A stretch of 64,000 bases of DNA, from NCBI GenBank assembly GCA_947447355.1, contig CANFJF010000004.1, forward strand, positions 34,969-98,968, given 5' to 3'. The notes under the pieces were generated by a model. That model saw only the letters and a list, made by a program, of their open reading frames with translations, ran no database searches and had not been told where the DNA came from. The stretch is from Comamonadaceae bacterium (GTDB lineage: Bacteria > Pseudomonadota > Gammaproteobacteria > Burkholderiales > Burkholderiaceae_C). The translations under genes and the position numbers were made by a program. Below are positions 28,536-39,505 of this stretch, piece after piece; the first letter of the stretch is position 1, and the number at the start of each line of letters is the position of its first letter.

Positions 28536-29183
28536 TCAGACTGACCTGACAACTCCGATCTTGGTGTCAGAGACATCGTCCCAGGTCGAGTTGGCAAACC
28601 AAAGCCCACCCAACAGGTAGTCGCGCAACATGGGCAATGAATCCAAGCCCCAAAAAAGTTTGCCATCGACCACAAAGGCCGGCACGCCGAAAACACCGAA
28701 AGCAATGGCTTCTGCGGTGTGCGCCTTCAACTGTTCTTTCACACGCTCACTGGCAACGTTTTGCACCGGTGCCAGTTGCGCACTGAGTGCGGCCAGTCGC
28801 GCCGTGTCTGTGGCTTCGTCACCCCCAGTCCAGACATGGCGAAAAATGGTTTCACACACATAACGGTTCGGTGTTCCTGCGTCATCACAAGCCACCGCCA
28901 AACGCAGCAGGCCGAGTGGGTTGAAAGGGTGACTGAGCGGCATCATCAGCGGCGTTTTTTGCTGCTCGGCCAACCAGAGCACCTGCCGATAAGTCCAGTC
29001 GCGTTTGGCTGGGATTTCAGCCGGTCCGAGCTGACCGTGGTGCTTGAGCAGACCGCCCAACAGCACAGGTTTGTAGCGCATGCTGTAACTGATTCCCCGC
29101 AACGCTTCGGACAAGCGCTCAAAGGCCAGATAAGCATAAGGGGAAATAAAGTCGAGGTAACAAACAATCGATTTCATGGGCAT
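28536..29183 (-). CDS. 2-hydroxychromene-2-carboxylate isomerase-like protein (DsbA/GST-kappa fold)
   Basis: 215 residues from the ATG at 29183, chosen because GAGGA lies 8 bases upstream. The N-terminus MPMKSIVCYLDFISPYAYLAF contains the DFxSPYAY motif, in which a serine replaces the DsbA active-site cysteine; this is the hallmark of HCCA isomerases and GST-kappa-like proteins, which use glutathione. The C-terminal FGVFGVPAFVVDGKLFWGLD is the thioredoxin-fold cis-proline region. No naphthalene or other aromatic genes are nearby, so the substrate is open. Confidence 0.85.
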   Translation of the reverse strand: MPMKSIVCYLDFISPYAYLAFERLSEALRGISYSMRYKPVLLGGLLKHHGQLGPAEIPAKRDWTYRQVLWLAEQQKTPLMMPLSHPFNPLGLLRLAVACDDAGTPNRYVCETIFRHVWTGGDEATDTARLAALSAQLAPVQNVASERVKEQLKAHTAEAIAFGVFGVPAFVVDGKLFWGLDSLPMLRDYLLGGLWFANSTWDDVSDTKIGVVRSV

Positions 29184-29281
29184 GGATAAAGTCCTCAAAA
29201 CGTCTACGGTTTTTGATGTGTCCGAGTGAGATTGTTGCACCGCACTGGCGAAGCCACACGGCATGGCTTGCGCCAGCTCAT

Positions 29282-29635
29282 TCAGGTTTTCGGTTTAGAA
29301 AAAGCAGAATGGGCATGGCGAGACAAAGCGAAATTGAAAAAGAACTTGCACCAAATGGTGCTCCCGGCAATGGCTGACCACGTGCTGTAGTCCAGCGCGC
29401 CCAAGAGCACTGACACAATGACCACCACGATCACCGTGCCTGCGATCAAGTTGGCCAGCATGTCATAGGGTGCAAATTTTTCAGGGTTCGAGGGTGACTC
29501 GCCCCGTTTGAGGGCGACCTCGGTGAAGTCACGCCTCACCACAATGCGCCAGACGCGGCGTAACCAAAAAAAGGCTATCGGAAATAGCGCCAAAAAAAGG
29601 ATCCACGTCAAGGCGACGCTGACATCAAAAACCAT
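29282..29635 (-). CDS. Small membrane protein of unknown function
   Basis: 117 residues with hydrophobic segments at about 5-26 (VALTWILFLALFPIAFFWL) and 62-82 (NLIAGTVIVVVIVSVLLGAL), joined by a basic, charged loop (RRVWRIVVRRDFTEVALKRG). A third, weaker segment may follow near residue 90. AGGGAGAATGC precedes the ATG. Transcribed in the same direction as its neighbours. No family recognised. Confidence 0.65.
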   Translation of the reverse strand: MVFDVSVALTWILFLALFPIAFFWLRRVWRIVVRRDFTEVALKRGESPSNPEKFAPYDMLANLIAGTVIVVVIVSVLLGALDYSTWSAIAGSTIWCKFFFNFALSRHAHSAFSKPKT

Positions 29636-29776
29636 GCATTCTCCCTAGTCTCCCATTGACACAACACAGCGGTGGGCAGAATCAATCAAAAAGGTCCTGC
29701 CAGCATCGCCAGCAGAACCTTGTTTGAAACGCGTCACCAGCACGCGGCTGGCATCAGCGTCAGTCCATTGGCACCG

Positions 29777-31582
29777 TCAATGATTGCCCGACAACCGCTT
29801 GGAGCCACGCGGAACACGCACCGCTTCTACCATCGCTTGAATATGGGCCGGCGCCTCATTGGTGACCTTGTAGACCAGAAAAGCGACCGCAAAGTTCACC
29901 ATCGCACCGACTGCACCAAAGGCTTCCGGCGTGATGCCGAAGAAACTGTTGGCGCCGCCAATCAAGGGCAAGTAGCCCGTGCCGTGGATAAAGAAGAGAC
30001 CCTTGTGTGCGAACACATAAAACAGTGTGACGAACAGGCCGGCCAACATACCGGCCATGGCGCCCTCTTTGTTCATCTTCGTGCTGAAGATGCCCATCAT
30101 GATGGCAGGGAACAGCGAACAGGCGGCAACACCAAAAGCCAACGCCACCGTTCCTGCCGCAAAACCGGGCGGATTAAGCCCGAGGTAGCCCGCCAGCACA
30201 ACCGCCACAGCCATGGAGATCTTGCCCGCCCGCAGCTCGCCTTGCTCGCTGATGTTGGGCATGAAGATATTTTTGACCAAGTCATGCGAGACCGCTGACG
30301 AAATCGCCATCAACAGGCCTGCAGCTGTCGACAGCGCAGCGGCCAAACCACCCGCCGCCACCAGCGCAATCACCCAGTTAGGCAACAGCGCAATTTCAGG
30401 ATTGGCCAGCACGATGATGTCAGGGTTCACCGAGAGCTCGTTGCCTTTCCAGCCTGCTGCGGCAGCCTTGCCGACAGCCACGTCGTTTTTGCTCTTGTCG
30501 TTGTAATACTGAATGCGGCCATCGCCGTTTTTGTCTTCAAACGTCAACAGACCGGTTTTTTCCCAGCGTTTCATCCAGTCAGGACGATCCTCATTTTTGA
30601 TACTGGCCTCTGGGGCATAGAGGTCACCACCCGCCGTCACAGCGGTGTTCACCGTGGCATGCAGATTGAGCTTGGCCATGGCCGCCACAGCCGGTGCCGT
30701 GGTGTACAAAATGGCGATAAAAACCAGTGCCCAGCCGGCTGAACTGCGAGCGGCCTTGACCGACGGCACCGTGAAGAATCTCATGATGACATGGGGCAAG
30801 CCAGCAGTTCCAATCATCAACGACAAGGTGTACATGAACATGTTCAGAGAACTACCCGCCGTGGTGGTGGTGTACTGGCCAAAGCCCAGGTCGGTCACAA
30901 CCGAGTCCAGTTTCGACAGCAAGGACATATCGCCGCCAGCGTAGTCACCGCCCAGCCCCAACTGCGGAATCGGGTTGCCCGTCAACTGAAGCGAGATGAA
31001 GATGGCCGGCACCGTGTAGGCCAAGATCAACACAACATATTGGGCCACCTGGGTGTAGGTGATGCCTTTCATGCCACCGAAAACGGCGTAGGCAAAGACG
31101 ATCGCCATTCCGACGTAAATCCCAACGTCACTGGACACACCAAGAAAGCGCGAGAACGCCACGCCCACACCAGTCATCTGACCAATGATGTAGGTGAGCG
31201 AGGCGATCAACAGGCAGACCACAGCGACCGAACTGGCGCTCTTGGAGTAAAAGCGATCGCCAATGAATTGCGGCACCGTGAACTTGCCGAACTTGCGCAA
31301 ATACGGCGCCAACAGCATGGCCAGCAGCACGTAGCCACCGGTCCATCCCATCAAAAACAGAGCGCCGCCGTAACCCATGTTGGAGATCAGTCCGGCCATC
31401 GAAATGAACGATGCGGCGCTCATCCAGTCGGCAGCCGTGGCCATGCCATTCATCACGGGATGAACGTTACCGCCGGCAGCGTAAAACTCACTGGTCGATC
31501 CAGCACGCGCCCAGATGGCAATGCCAATGTAAAGCGAAAAGCTCAAGCCGACAAAGATATAGATAGTGGTTTGAAGTTCCAT
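29777..31582 (-). CDS. Sodium:solute symporter (VC_2705-type, ActP-like)
   Basis: 601-residue polytopic transporter of the SSS family. The early AADWMSAASFISMAGLIS segment and the AALSTAAGLLMAISSAVSHDL segment are typical of acetate/short-chain acid symporters. A hydrophilic insertion (about 310-390) contains DKNGDGRIQYYN (350-361), which has the spacing of a calcium-binding EF-hand loop. The ATG has GAGGACAT upstream. It lies 11 bp after the DUF4212 gene, and the DUF4212-SSS pair is a known two-component arrangement for carboxylate uptake. Confidence 0.88.
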   Translation of the reverse strand: MELQTTIYIFVGLSFSLYIGIAIWARAGSTSEFYAAGGNVHPVMNGMATAADWMSAASFISMAGLISNMGYGGALFLMGWTGGYVLLAMLLAPYLRKFGKFTVPQFIGDRFYSKSASSVAVVCLLIASLTYIIGQMTGVGVAFSRFLGVSSDVGIYVGMAIVFAYAVFGGMKGITYTQVAQYVVLILAYTVPAIFISLQLTGNPIPQLGLGGDYAGGDMSLLSKLDSVVTDLGFGQYTTTTAGSSLNMFMYTLSLMIGTAGLPHVIMRFFTVPSVKAARSSAGWALVFIAILYTTAPAVAAMAKLNLHATVNTAVTAGGDLYAPEASIKNEDRPDWMKRWEKTGLLTFEDKNGDGRIQYYNDKSKNDVAVGKAAAAGWKGNELSVNPDIIVLANPEIALLPNWVIALVAAGGLAAALSTAAGLLMAISSAVSHDLVKNIFMPNISEQGELRAGKISMAVAVVLAGYLGLNPPGFAAGTVALAFGVAACSLFPAIMMGIFSTKMNKEGAMAGMLAGLFVTLFYVFAHKGLFFIHGTGYLPLIGGANSFFGITPEAFGAVGAMVNFAVAFLVYKVTNEAPAHIQAMVEAVRVPRGSKRLSGNH

Positions 31583-31593
31583 TTTTAATGTCC

Positions 31594-31854
31594 TCAGTCT
31601 TCGTGCACGTCAAACCGACGATCGAGGTCATTCATCTTTTTGGCGTAATAAAAAATCAACACGATGAAGATGTAAAGAGAACCTTGCTGGGCAAACCAAA
31701 AGCCGAGTGGATAGCCGCCGAGTTTGATCTGGTTGAGCACGTCTACGAATATGATGCCTGCGCCGAACGACACGAGGAACCAGACAATCAAGATCTTGGT
31801 CAACAAGCCAATGGTGGCTTTCCAGTAGGCCTGACTGCTTAAGTCTTCCTTCAT
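31594..31854 (-). CDS. DUF4212 family protein, small subunit of sodium:solute symporter
   Basis: 86 residues with two transmembrane helices (about 18-38, LTKILIVWFLVSFGAGIIF, and 53-72, AQQGSLYIFIVLIFYYA). The AYWKATIGLLTKIL start and the YPLGFWFAQQGS centre are characteristic of DUF4212. GGGGAGATTTC precedes the ATG. Its invariable partner is the downstream symporter. Confidence 0.9.
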   Translation of the reverse strand: MKEDLSSQAYWKATIGLLTKILIVWFLVSFGAGIIFVDVLNQIKLGGYPLGFWFAQQGSLYIFIVLIFYYAKKMNDLDRRFDVHED

Positions 31855-32001
31855 GAAATCTCCCCTTTTCCATACATTCCGCGGCTTGGGCCGTGGCGAT
31901 GCGGGTTTACTTTAAAGCTAATTTTTTACTTTTTGCTAAAAATTAGTACCTATAAAGGTCTAAATTTTTAAAACCAAGGGGAAACACTTAGCGTGCAGGC
32001 T

Positions 32002-32766
32002 TCAATCGCTGCGCGCTGCGCCTGCGCGTTGCGCAATGACGCGCCAGATTTGCCGCTTGTCAGCTTCATCAGCTTGGCTCCAAGCAGAAATCTCGGACAG
32101 GGTTCGAAAGCAGCCTTCGCACAAGCCGGTGTCTGCGCGAATGCGACACACCGAAATGCATGGTGATGCGATGGAGGCACCGGCAAGGCTGTTTTGCACC
32201 TCCAACGCACCCATGGCCATGAGTTGAATCGAGCGGTTCGTGGGTTCCTCTTCACGAGGCAGCTCAACGGACGTCTCAACGATCGGTGCGCCACTGAGGC
32301 GGCCCAGTTCGTCAGCTGTCAGCCTGAACACCGCATGCGGATGACCCGCTGCGGCCCAGACTTCGACAAAGCGCAGCAGACTCTGGTCGATCAGCACCAC
32401 CACGGGCGTGGCATGCGCCACAGGGGCCACGCCACCAATAGAAAAACCCGTTTTAGCTTTGACAAATTCAGCATCGGCGCGGCCCAAGCGCTTGCCATCA
32501 AGACACACCAACGCCTCAACTTTGCGCTCATCAACCCGTTGGTCGCCCGAGGTCACGACCATCACCGCCACATCATCCACCTTGCGGCGAAACACAATGC
32601 TCTTGGCGATTTGTCCGAGCTCAACGCCTAGCGCATCGGCCGCCTGCTGAGCCGTGCGTGCCGCACCATCAAGCATCACTGGCAAATGCGCATGGCCGTT
32701 CTGCTGCAAAAAAGCAGCGACCCGTTGCACGCCGTCAGGCAGCGCGTGAAGTTCCGCGCCGCACAT
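32002..32766 (-). CDS. YbaK/aminoacyl-tRNA deacylase domain fused to DUF1289
   Basis: About 254 residues with two domains. Residues 12-165 form a YbaK/ProX-type editing domain (GVELGQIAKSIVFR with the conserved Lys, then TGFSIGGVAPVAHA); relatives hydrolyse mischarged Cys-tRNA(Pro) or similar. Residues about 200-245 match DUF1289 (SPCISVCRI, then TGLCEGCFRTLSEISAW), with four cysteines in a C-x3-C-x8-C-x2-C pattern likely to bind metal. The ATG overlaps the stop of the HMG-CoA lyase gene, so it is the last gene of the leucine-degradation operon although its role there is unclear. Confidence 0.85.
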   Translation of the reverse strand: MCGAELHALPDGVQRVAAFLQQNGHAHLPVMLDGAARTAQQAADALGVELGQIAKSIVFRRKVDDVAVMVVTSGDQRVDERKVEALVCLDGKRLGRADAEFVKAKTGFSIGGVAPVAHATPVVVLIDQSLLRFVEVWAAAGHPHAVFRLTADELGRLSGAPIVETSVELPREEEPTNRSIQLMAMGALEVQNSLAGASIASPCISVCRIRADTGLCEGCFRTLSEISAWSQADEADKRQIWRVIAQRAGAARSD

Positions 32767-33704
32767 CAAGCCACGCGCTTGTTCAAGACCGCGGTGGCAA
32801 CACGCGAGCTGGGAGGGCGACCTAGAAAGTCGCTGATGAACTTGCCGGCATCAACCAGTTTGTCGAGATCAATGCCGGTGGCTATGCCCATGCCGTGCAA
32901 CATGTAGACCACGTCTTCGGTGGCCACATTGCCGGTGGCGCCTTTGGCGTAAGGGCAACCGCCCAAGCCGGCTACTGAGGTGTCGAATTGCCAGACGCCA
33001 AGTTCCATCGCGGCCAAAGTGTTGGCCAGGGCTTGGCCGTAGGTGTCATGGAAATGCCCCGACACGTCAGCGATGTCGTAATGCTGCAGTGTGGCTTCTA
33101 TGGCGCGTTGAACCTTGCGCGGTGTGCCGACGCCGATGGTGTCGGCAACGCCAATGTGTTGCACGCCCATGTCTTTCATCAGGCCCGCCAGATAGCCCAC
33201 ACGCTCGGGCGCAATGTCGCCTTCGTACGGGCAACCAACCGTACAACTCATGGCACCGCGCACATGAATGCCAGCGGCCAGCGCAGCCGCCACCACAGGT
33301 GCAAAACGCGCCATGCTGTCGGCAATGGAGCAATTGATGTTGCGCTGGCTAAAGGCTTCGCTGGCAGCCGCAAACACAACGATCTCGTCAGGCCACAGAT
33401 GCTCGGGGGCAGCAAGTGCAGCGTCCAGTCCCTGCATGTTGGGCGTCAGCACCGAGTAACGCACGCCGGGCTGACGCTGAATACCGGCCATGACCTCAGC
33501 GTTATCGCCCATTTGCGGCACCCACTTAGGCGACACAAAACTGGTGACCTCGATGTCTTTCAAACCGGCCGCTTGCAGCCGCTGCACCAACTCAATCTTG
33601 ATGGCAGCCGGGACTGGCGATTTTTCATTTTGCAGGCCGTCGCGCGGCCCCACATCGACAAGTTTGACGTGATTAGGAAGTTGCATGGCCTCAGTATCCT
33701 TCAT
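32766..33704 (-). CDS. liuE: Hydroxymethylglutaryl-CoA lyase
   Basis: 312 residues. TIM-barrel lyase that splits HMG-CoA to acetoacetate and acetyl-CoA, the last committed step of leucine catabolism. The family start VKLVDVGPRDGLQNEK and the signature SVAGLGGCPYAKGATGNVATED are intact, including the catalytic Cys in GGCPYA and metal-binding His in GHFHDTYGQ. The ATG at 33686 is an alternative start. It lies 18 bp after the carboxylase alpha subunit. Confidence 0.93.
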   Translation of the reverse strand: MKDTEAMQLPNHVKLVDVGPRDGLQNEKSPVPAAIKIELVQRLQAAGLKDIEVTSFVSPKWVPQMGDNAEVMAGIQRQPGVRYSVLTPNMQGLDAALAAPEHLWPDEIVVFAAASEAFSQRNINCSIADSMARFAPVVAAALAAGIHVRGAMSCTVGCPYEGDIAPERVGYLAGLMKDMGVQHIGVADTIGVGTPRKVQRAIEATLQHYDIADVSGHFHDTYGQALANTLAAMELGVWQFDTSVAGLGGCPYAKGATGNVATEDVVYMLHGMGIATGIDLDKLVDAGKFISDFLGRPPSSRVATAVLNKRVA

Positions 33705-33722
33705 CCCGATTTTCCGCAGCGT

Positions 33723-35729
<2,007 letters not shown>

Positions 35730-35747
35730 GGCGATAGACCGCTTTCT

Positions 35748-36557
35748 TTACTTGGCGGTCGGCGCAGCCAACCAGCTTGGTGGACGTTTTTGTAGAAAAG
35801 ACTGCAGGCCTTCGCGGCCTTCGTCGCTGGCCCGAATGTCGGCAATGCGGCGCGCGGTGTCGGCACGCAATTCATCGTCTATCGGTGCGCCACTGACGTC
35901 GCGCACCAGCAGCTTGCAAGCCCGCGACGCCAAGGGGCCGTTGGCCACCAGCGTCGCCACGAGCTCAGCCACTTGGCTGTCCAGTTGCTCAGGCGAGCAC
36001 AGCACATGCACGAGTCCGTGGCTGTGCGCCTCGGCGGCGCTGAAACGCTCAGCCGTCACCATGTAGCGGCGCGACGCCTGCGTGCCAAGGGCGCGCAACA
36101 CATACGGGCTGATGGTGGCGGGCAGCAAACCAAGGCGTGCCTCAGACAGGCAAAAGGTCACGTTGTCGGACGCCACCAGCACATCGCAAATAGCTGCCAG
36201 CCCCATGCCACCGGCGTAGCAATCGCCCTGAACACGGCCAACGATGGGCACCGGACATTGGTCCAGCGTCCACAGCATGTCGGCGAGCTTTTGAGCGTCA
36301 GCGCGGTTTTGCTCCCAGCTGTAATCGGCCATGGCGCGCATCCAGTTCAGGTCAGCGCCGGCGCAAAAAGCCTTGCCGCGTGCGCCCAACACGATGACGC
36401 GCAATTCAGGCTCGGCGGACAGCGCCGCAAAGGTGCTGGTCAGCGCGGCGATCAGCTCCGCGTTGAAGGCGTTGCGCACATCAGGGCGGTTCAGCCAGAC
36501 CTCGGCCACGTGGGCAGAGGGGCGAACAATATCGAGAACAGCGTTGGGGGTTGTCAT
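35748..36557 (-). CDS. liuC: Enoyl-CoA hydratase/isomerase family, methylglutaconyl-CoA hydratase
   Basis: 269-residue crotonase-fold protein. The oxyanion-hole segment ARGKAFCAGADLNWMRAM and the GDCYAGGMGLAAICDVLVA segment are characteristic; the Glu in LSEARLGLLPATISPYVLRA supplies acid/base chemistry. ADLNWMR is often seen in methylglutaconyl-CoA hydratases, and the flanking carboxylase genes support that step. Located between the acyl-CoA dehydrogenase and liuD. Confidence 0.9.
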   Translation of the reverse strand: MTTPNAVLDIVRPSAHVAEVWLNRPDVRNAFNAELIAALTSTFAALSAEPELRVIVLGARGKAFCAGADLNWMRAMADYSWEQNRADAQKLADMLWTLDQCPVPIVGRVQGDCYAGGMGLAAICDVLVASDNVTFCLSEARLGLLPATISPYVLRALGTQASRRYMVTAERFSAAEAHSHGLVHVLCSPEQLDSQVAELVATLVANGPLASRACKLLVRDVSGAPIDDELRADTARRIADIRASDEGREGLQSFLQKRPPSWLAAPTAK

Positions 36558-36573
36558 GTTTCCAGCCTTCTCT

Positions 36574-37707
36574 TCAATAACGCTTGGCGACTTCTTCGAG
36601 CATCACTTCGGTCGCACCGCCGCCGATCGCCAGCACGCGCGCGTCGCGCCACAAACGTTCAATCGCCGTCTCGCGGATGTAACCCATGCCACCGTGAAAT
36701 TGCTGGCAGGTCTGCACCACTTCATTCACTAATTCTCCGGTCAGCGCCTTCAGCATCGAGACTTCTTGCACGATGTCTTGGCCTTGCGTCACCGACCAGG
36801 CGCAGTGGTACATGAACTGGCGTGCAGCGCGGGTTTTGGCATCCAGCATGGCGATGCGATGGCGAATGGTTTGTTGGTCCCACAACGTGCCACCAAATGC
36901 TTGGCGCTGCTTGACGTGATCCAGCGTCAGCTGCAAGGCCCGCGTGCAGTGACCGACCGCCATGGCACCCAAGGCAATGCGCTCAGTTTGAAAGTTCTTC
37001 ATCACCGAGTAAAAGCCTTTGTTCTCTTCGCCCAACAAGTTACCCACAGGAATGCGGCAGTTGTCCAAAATCAGCTCGGCTGTGTCTGAGCTCATCCAGC
37101 CCGATTTTTTCAATGCGCGGCCGACCGAGAAACCGGGCGTGCCTTTTTCGACGATGAACATCGACATGTCGCGGCGGCCGGGGCCGGTCTTGGCAGCGAT
37201 GAAATACAGGTCCGCATGGACGCCATTGGTGATGAACATCTTGGTGCCGTTCAGCACCCACTCGTTGCCCTCACGCCGTGCCGAGGTGCGAATGCCTGCC
37301 ACGTCTGAGCCAGCGCCGGGTTCGCTGATGCCGACTGCGGTGATCATCTCGCCGGAGGTCACACGCGGCAGGTACTTGGCTTTTTGCTCGGCGCTGCCGG
37401 CGTGGTGCAAGTGCGGGCTGGCCATGTCGGTGTGGACCAACACGGTGATGATGAAGCCGGCAAACGTCGACTGCGACAGCGCCTCGGCAAACACCAAATT
37501 GGTCAGCGCGTCACCCTCGCCGCCGCCGTAAGCCGAGTCATACATGAGGCCGAGCAAACCCGCTTGGCCCATGCGGCGCAGCACATCACGCGGCACCATG
37601 CCAGCTTCTTCCCAGGCGGCGCCATGCGGCTCAACCTCACGGGCGATGAAGCGCGCAATCTGGTCGCGCAGCAGTTCGTGTTCGGGGCTGTCGTAAATTG
37701 TTTTCAT
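36574..37707 (-). CDS. Acyl-CoA dehydrogenase family protein in the leucine-degradation operon
   Basis: 377 residues. Complete acyl-CoA dehydrogenase: [20 protein letters not shown] (flavin region), WVLNGTKMFITNG, and QQFHGGMGYIRETAIERLWRD (C-terminal domain). The end has IGGGATEVM, so the short-chain-type Glu is absent, while Glu in NFQTERIALG matches the isovaleryl/long-chain position. A much better isovaleryl-CoA dehydrogenase exists at 50461-51639, so this one probably handles another branched or medium-chain acyl-CoA fed into the same operon. Confidence 0.88.
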   Translation of the reverse strand: MKTIYDSPEHELLRDQIARFIAREVEPHGAAWEEAGMVPRDVLRRMGQAGLLGLMYDSAYGGGEGDALTNLVFAEALSQSTFAGFIITVLVHTDMASPHLHHAGSAEQKAKYLPRVTSGEMITAVGISEPGAGSDVAGIRTSARREGNEWVLNGTKMFITNGVHADLYFIAAKTGPGRRDMSMFIVEKGTPGFSVGRALKKSGWMSSDTAELILDNCRIPVGNLLGEENKGFYSVMKNFQTERIALGAMAVGHCTRALQLTLDHVKQRQAFGGTLWDQQTIRHRIAMLDAKTRAARQFMYHCAWSVTQGQDIVQEVSMLKALTGELVNEVVQTCQQFHGGMGYIRETAIERLWRDARVLAIGGGATEVMLEEVAKRY

Positions 37708-37751
37708 GTCGATGTCCTGTTTGTTCTATTGCTGGCGCGGCGTTACATGCC

Positions 37752-39374
37752 TTACATGCGAAAGACGCCAAACTTGGGCTCTGGAATCGGCGCATTCAGC
37801 GACGCTGACAAACCCAGGGCCAGCACGCGGCGCGTGTCGGCCGGGTCGATCACGCCGTCGTCCCACAAACGCGCGCTGGCGTAGTAAGGACTGGACTGGT
37901 GCGCGAACTGGTCAAGCACCGGCTGCTTAAAGGCGGCTTCTTCTTCGGCGCTCCAACTGCCGCCGCGGCCTTCAATGCCGTCGCGTTTAACGGTGGCCAA
38001 CACGCCGGCCGCTTGCTCGCCACCCATGACGCAGATGCGCGCGTTGGGCCACATCCACAAGAACCGGGGTGAAAACGCCCGGCCGCACATGCCGTAATTG
38101 CCCGCGCCGTAGCTGCCGCCAATGATGACCGTGAACTTCGGCACACTGGCCGTGGCCACCGCAGTAACCATCTTGGCACCGTGTCGCGCAATGCCTTCGT
38201 TTTCGTACTTGCGGCCGACCATGAAGCCGGTGATGTTCTGCAAAAACACCAGCGGGATTTTGCGTTGGCAGCAGAGCTCGATGAAGTGCGCGCCTTTTTG
38301 CGCCGACTCCGAAAACAACACACCGTTGTTGGCGATGATGCCGACCGGCATGCCCTCAATATGCGCAAAGCCGCAGACCAGCGTCGCGCCAAAACGCGCC
38401 TTGAATTCATGCAACTCACTGCCGTCGACGATGCGCGAAATCACCTCATGCACGTCATACGGCTTGCGGGTGTCAAGCGGGATCACGCCATACAGTTCAG
38501 CCGTGTCATACAAGGGCGGCACAGACGCTCGCAGCGTTTGCTCCACGCGCTTGCTGCGGTTCAGACTGGCCACGGCTTGCCGGGCCAGCGCCAAGGCATG
38601 CGCATCGTTTTGCGCCAGATGGTCAGCCACGCCTGACAGGCGCGTATGCACATCGCCACCGCCCAGGTCTTCTGCCGAGACAATCTCGCCAATGGCGGCC
38701 TTCACCAGCGGCGGGCCACCCAGAAAAATCGTGCCTTGGTTTTTGACGATGATGGTTTCGTCACTCATGGCGGGCACATAAGCGCCGCCGGCTGTGCACG
38801 AGCCCATGACGACGGCGATCTGCGCGATGCCCTGCGCGCTCATATTGGCCTGGTTGTAAAAAATGCGGCCGAAGTGATCGCGATCCGGAAACACATCGTC
38901 CTGGTTCGGTAAGTTGGCGCCGCCCGAATCGACCAGGTAAATACACGGCAAGTTGTTTTGCATGGCGACTTCTTGCGCTCGCAAATGCTTCTTCACCGTC
39001 ATCGGGTAATAGGTGCCGCCTTTGACCGTGGCGTCATTGCAAATGATCAGGCAGTCGATGCCGCTGACACGGCCGATGCCGGTGATGACGCCCGCACAAG
39101 GCGCGCTGTCAGTGCCGTCGCGGTCCGGGTACATCGCCAATGCCGCCAACGGTGACAACTCCAAAAATGGCGTCCCCGGGTCGAGCAGCATCTGCACCCG
39201 CTCACGCGGCGGTAGTTTGCCGCGTGCGACGTGTTTGGCGCGGGCCACTTCGCCGCCGCCAGCAGCGACCTTAGCAACCTGTGTGCGCAGTTCTTCCACC
39301 TGCGTCCGCAGGGCGGCGGCATTGGCTTGAAAGTCCGCGGATCGGGCGTTGAGCTTGGTTTCCAGAACTGGCAT
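37752..39374 (-). CDS. liuB: Methylcrotonoyl-CoA carboxylase, carboxyltransferase beta subunit
   Basis: 540 residues with two crotonase-like halves of acyl-CoA carboxyltransferases. Typical segments are [57 protein letters not shown] split between positions in the N-half, and [26 protein letters not shown] in the C-half. It transfers carboxyl from biotin on LiuD to 3-methylcrotonoyl-CoA. First gene of the minus-strand operon; GAGGAGA stands before the ATG. Divergent from the AraC-type regulator. Confidence 0.92.
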   Translation of the reverse strand: MPVLETKLNARSADFQANAAALRTQVEELRTQVAKVAAGGGEVARAKHVARGKLPPRERVQMLLDPGTPFLELSPLAALAMYPDRDGTDSAPCAGVITGIGRVSGIDCLIICNDATVKGGTYYPMTVKKHLRAQEVAMQNNLPCIYLVDSGGANLPNQDDVFPDRDHFGRIFYNQANMSAQGIAQIAVVMGSCTAGGAYVPAMSDETIIVKNQGTIFLGGPPLVKAAIGEIVSAEDLGGGDVHTRLSGVADHLAQNDAHALALARQAVASLNRSKRVEQTLRASVPPLYDTAELYGVIPLDTRKPYDVHEVISRIVDGSELHEFKARFGATLVCGFAHIEGMPVGIIANNGVLFSESAQKGAHFIELCCQRKIPLVFLQNITGFMVGRKYENEGIARHGAKMVTAVATASVPKFTVIIGGSYGAGNYGMCGRAFSPRFLWMWPNARICVMGGEQAAGVLATVKRDGIEGRGGSWSAEEEAAFKQPVLDQFAHQSSPYYASARLWDDGVIDPADTRRVLALGLSASLNAPIPEPKFGVFRM

Positions 39375-39505
39375 GTGTCTCCTCTTAGCAGGGCTTGGCA
39401 GGGCGCTGCGTAATGCACGCGCCGATGTGACAGCTTAGACTCAAAAGAAGCGATTCAACCGCCACAAAGGTTGCAAATGCTGCCAGACTATCGCAAACTC
39501 TGTCT
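39375..39505. promoter_or_regulatory. Divergent promoter region between liuB and AraC-type regulator
   Basis: 131 bp. Contains GCAGGGC twice in direct orientation (39388-39394 and 39398-39404), spaced one helical turn, close to the liuB ribosome binding site. No LiuR-type TTGACGT palindrome is visible here. Confidence 0.4.
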
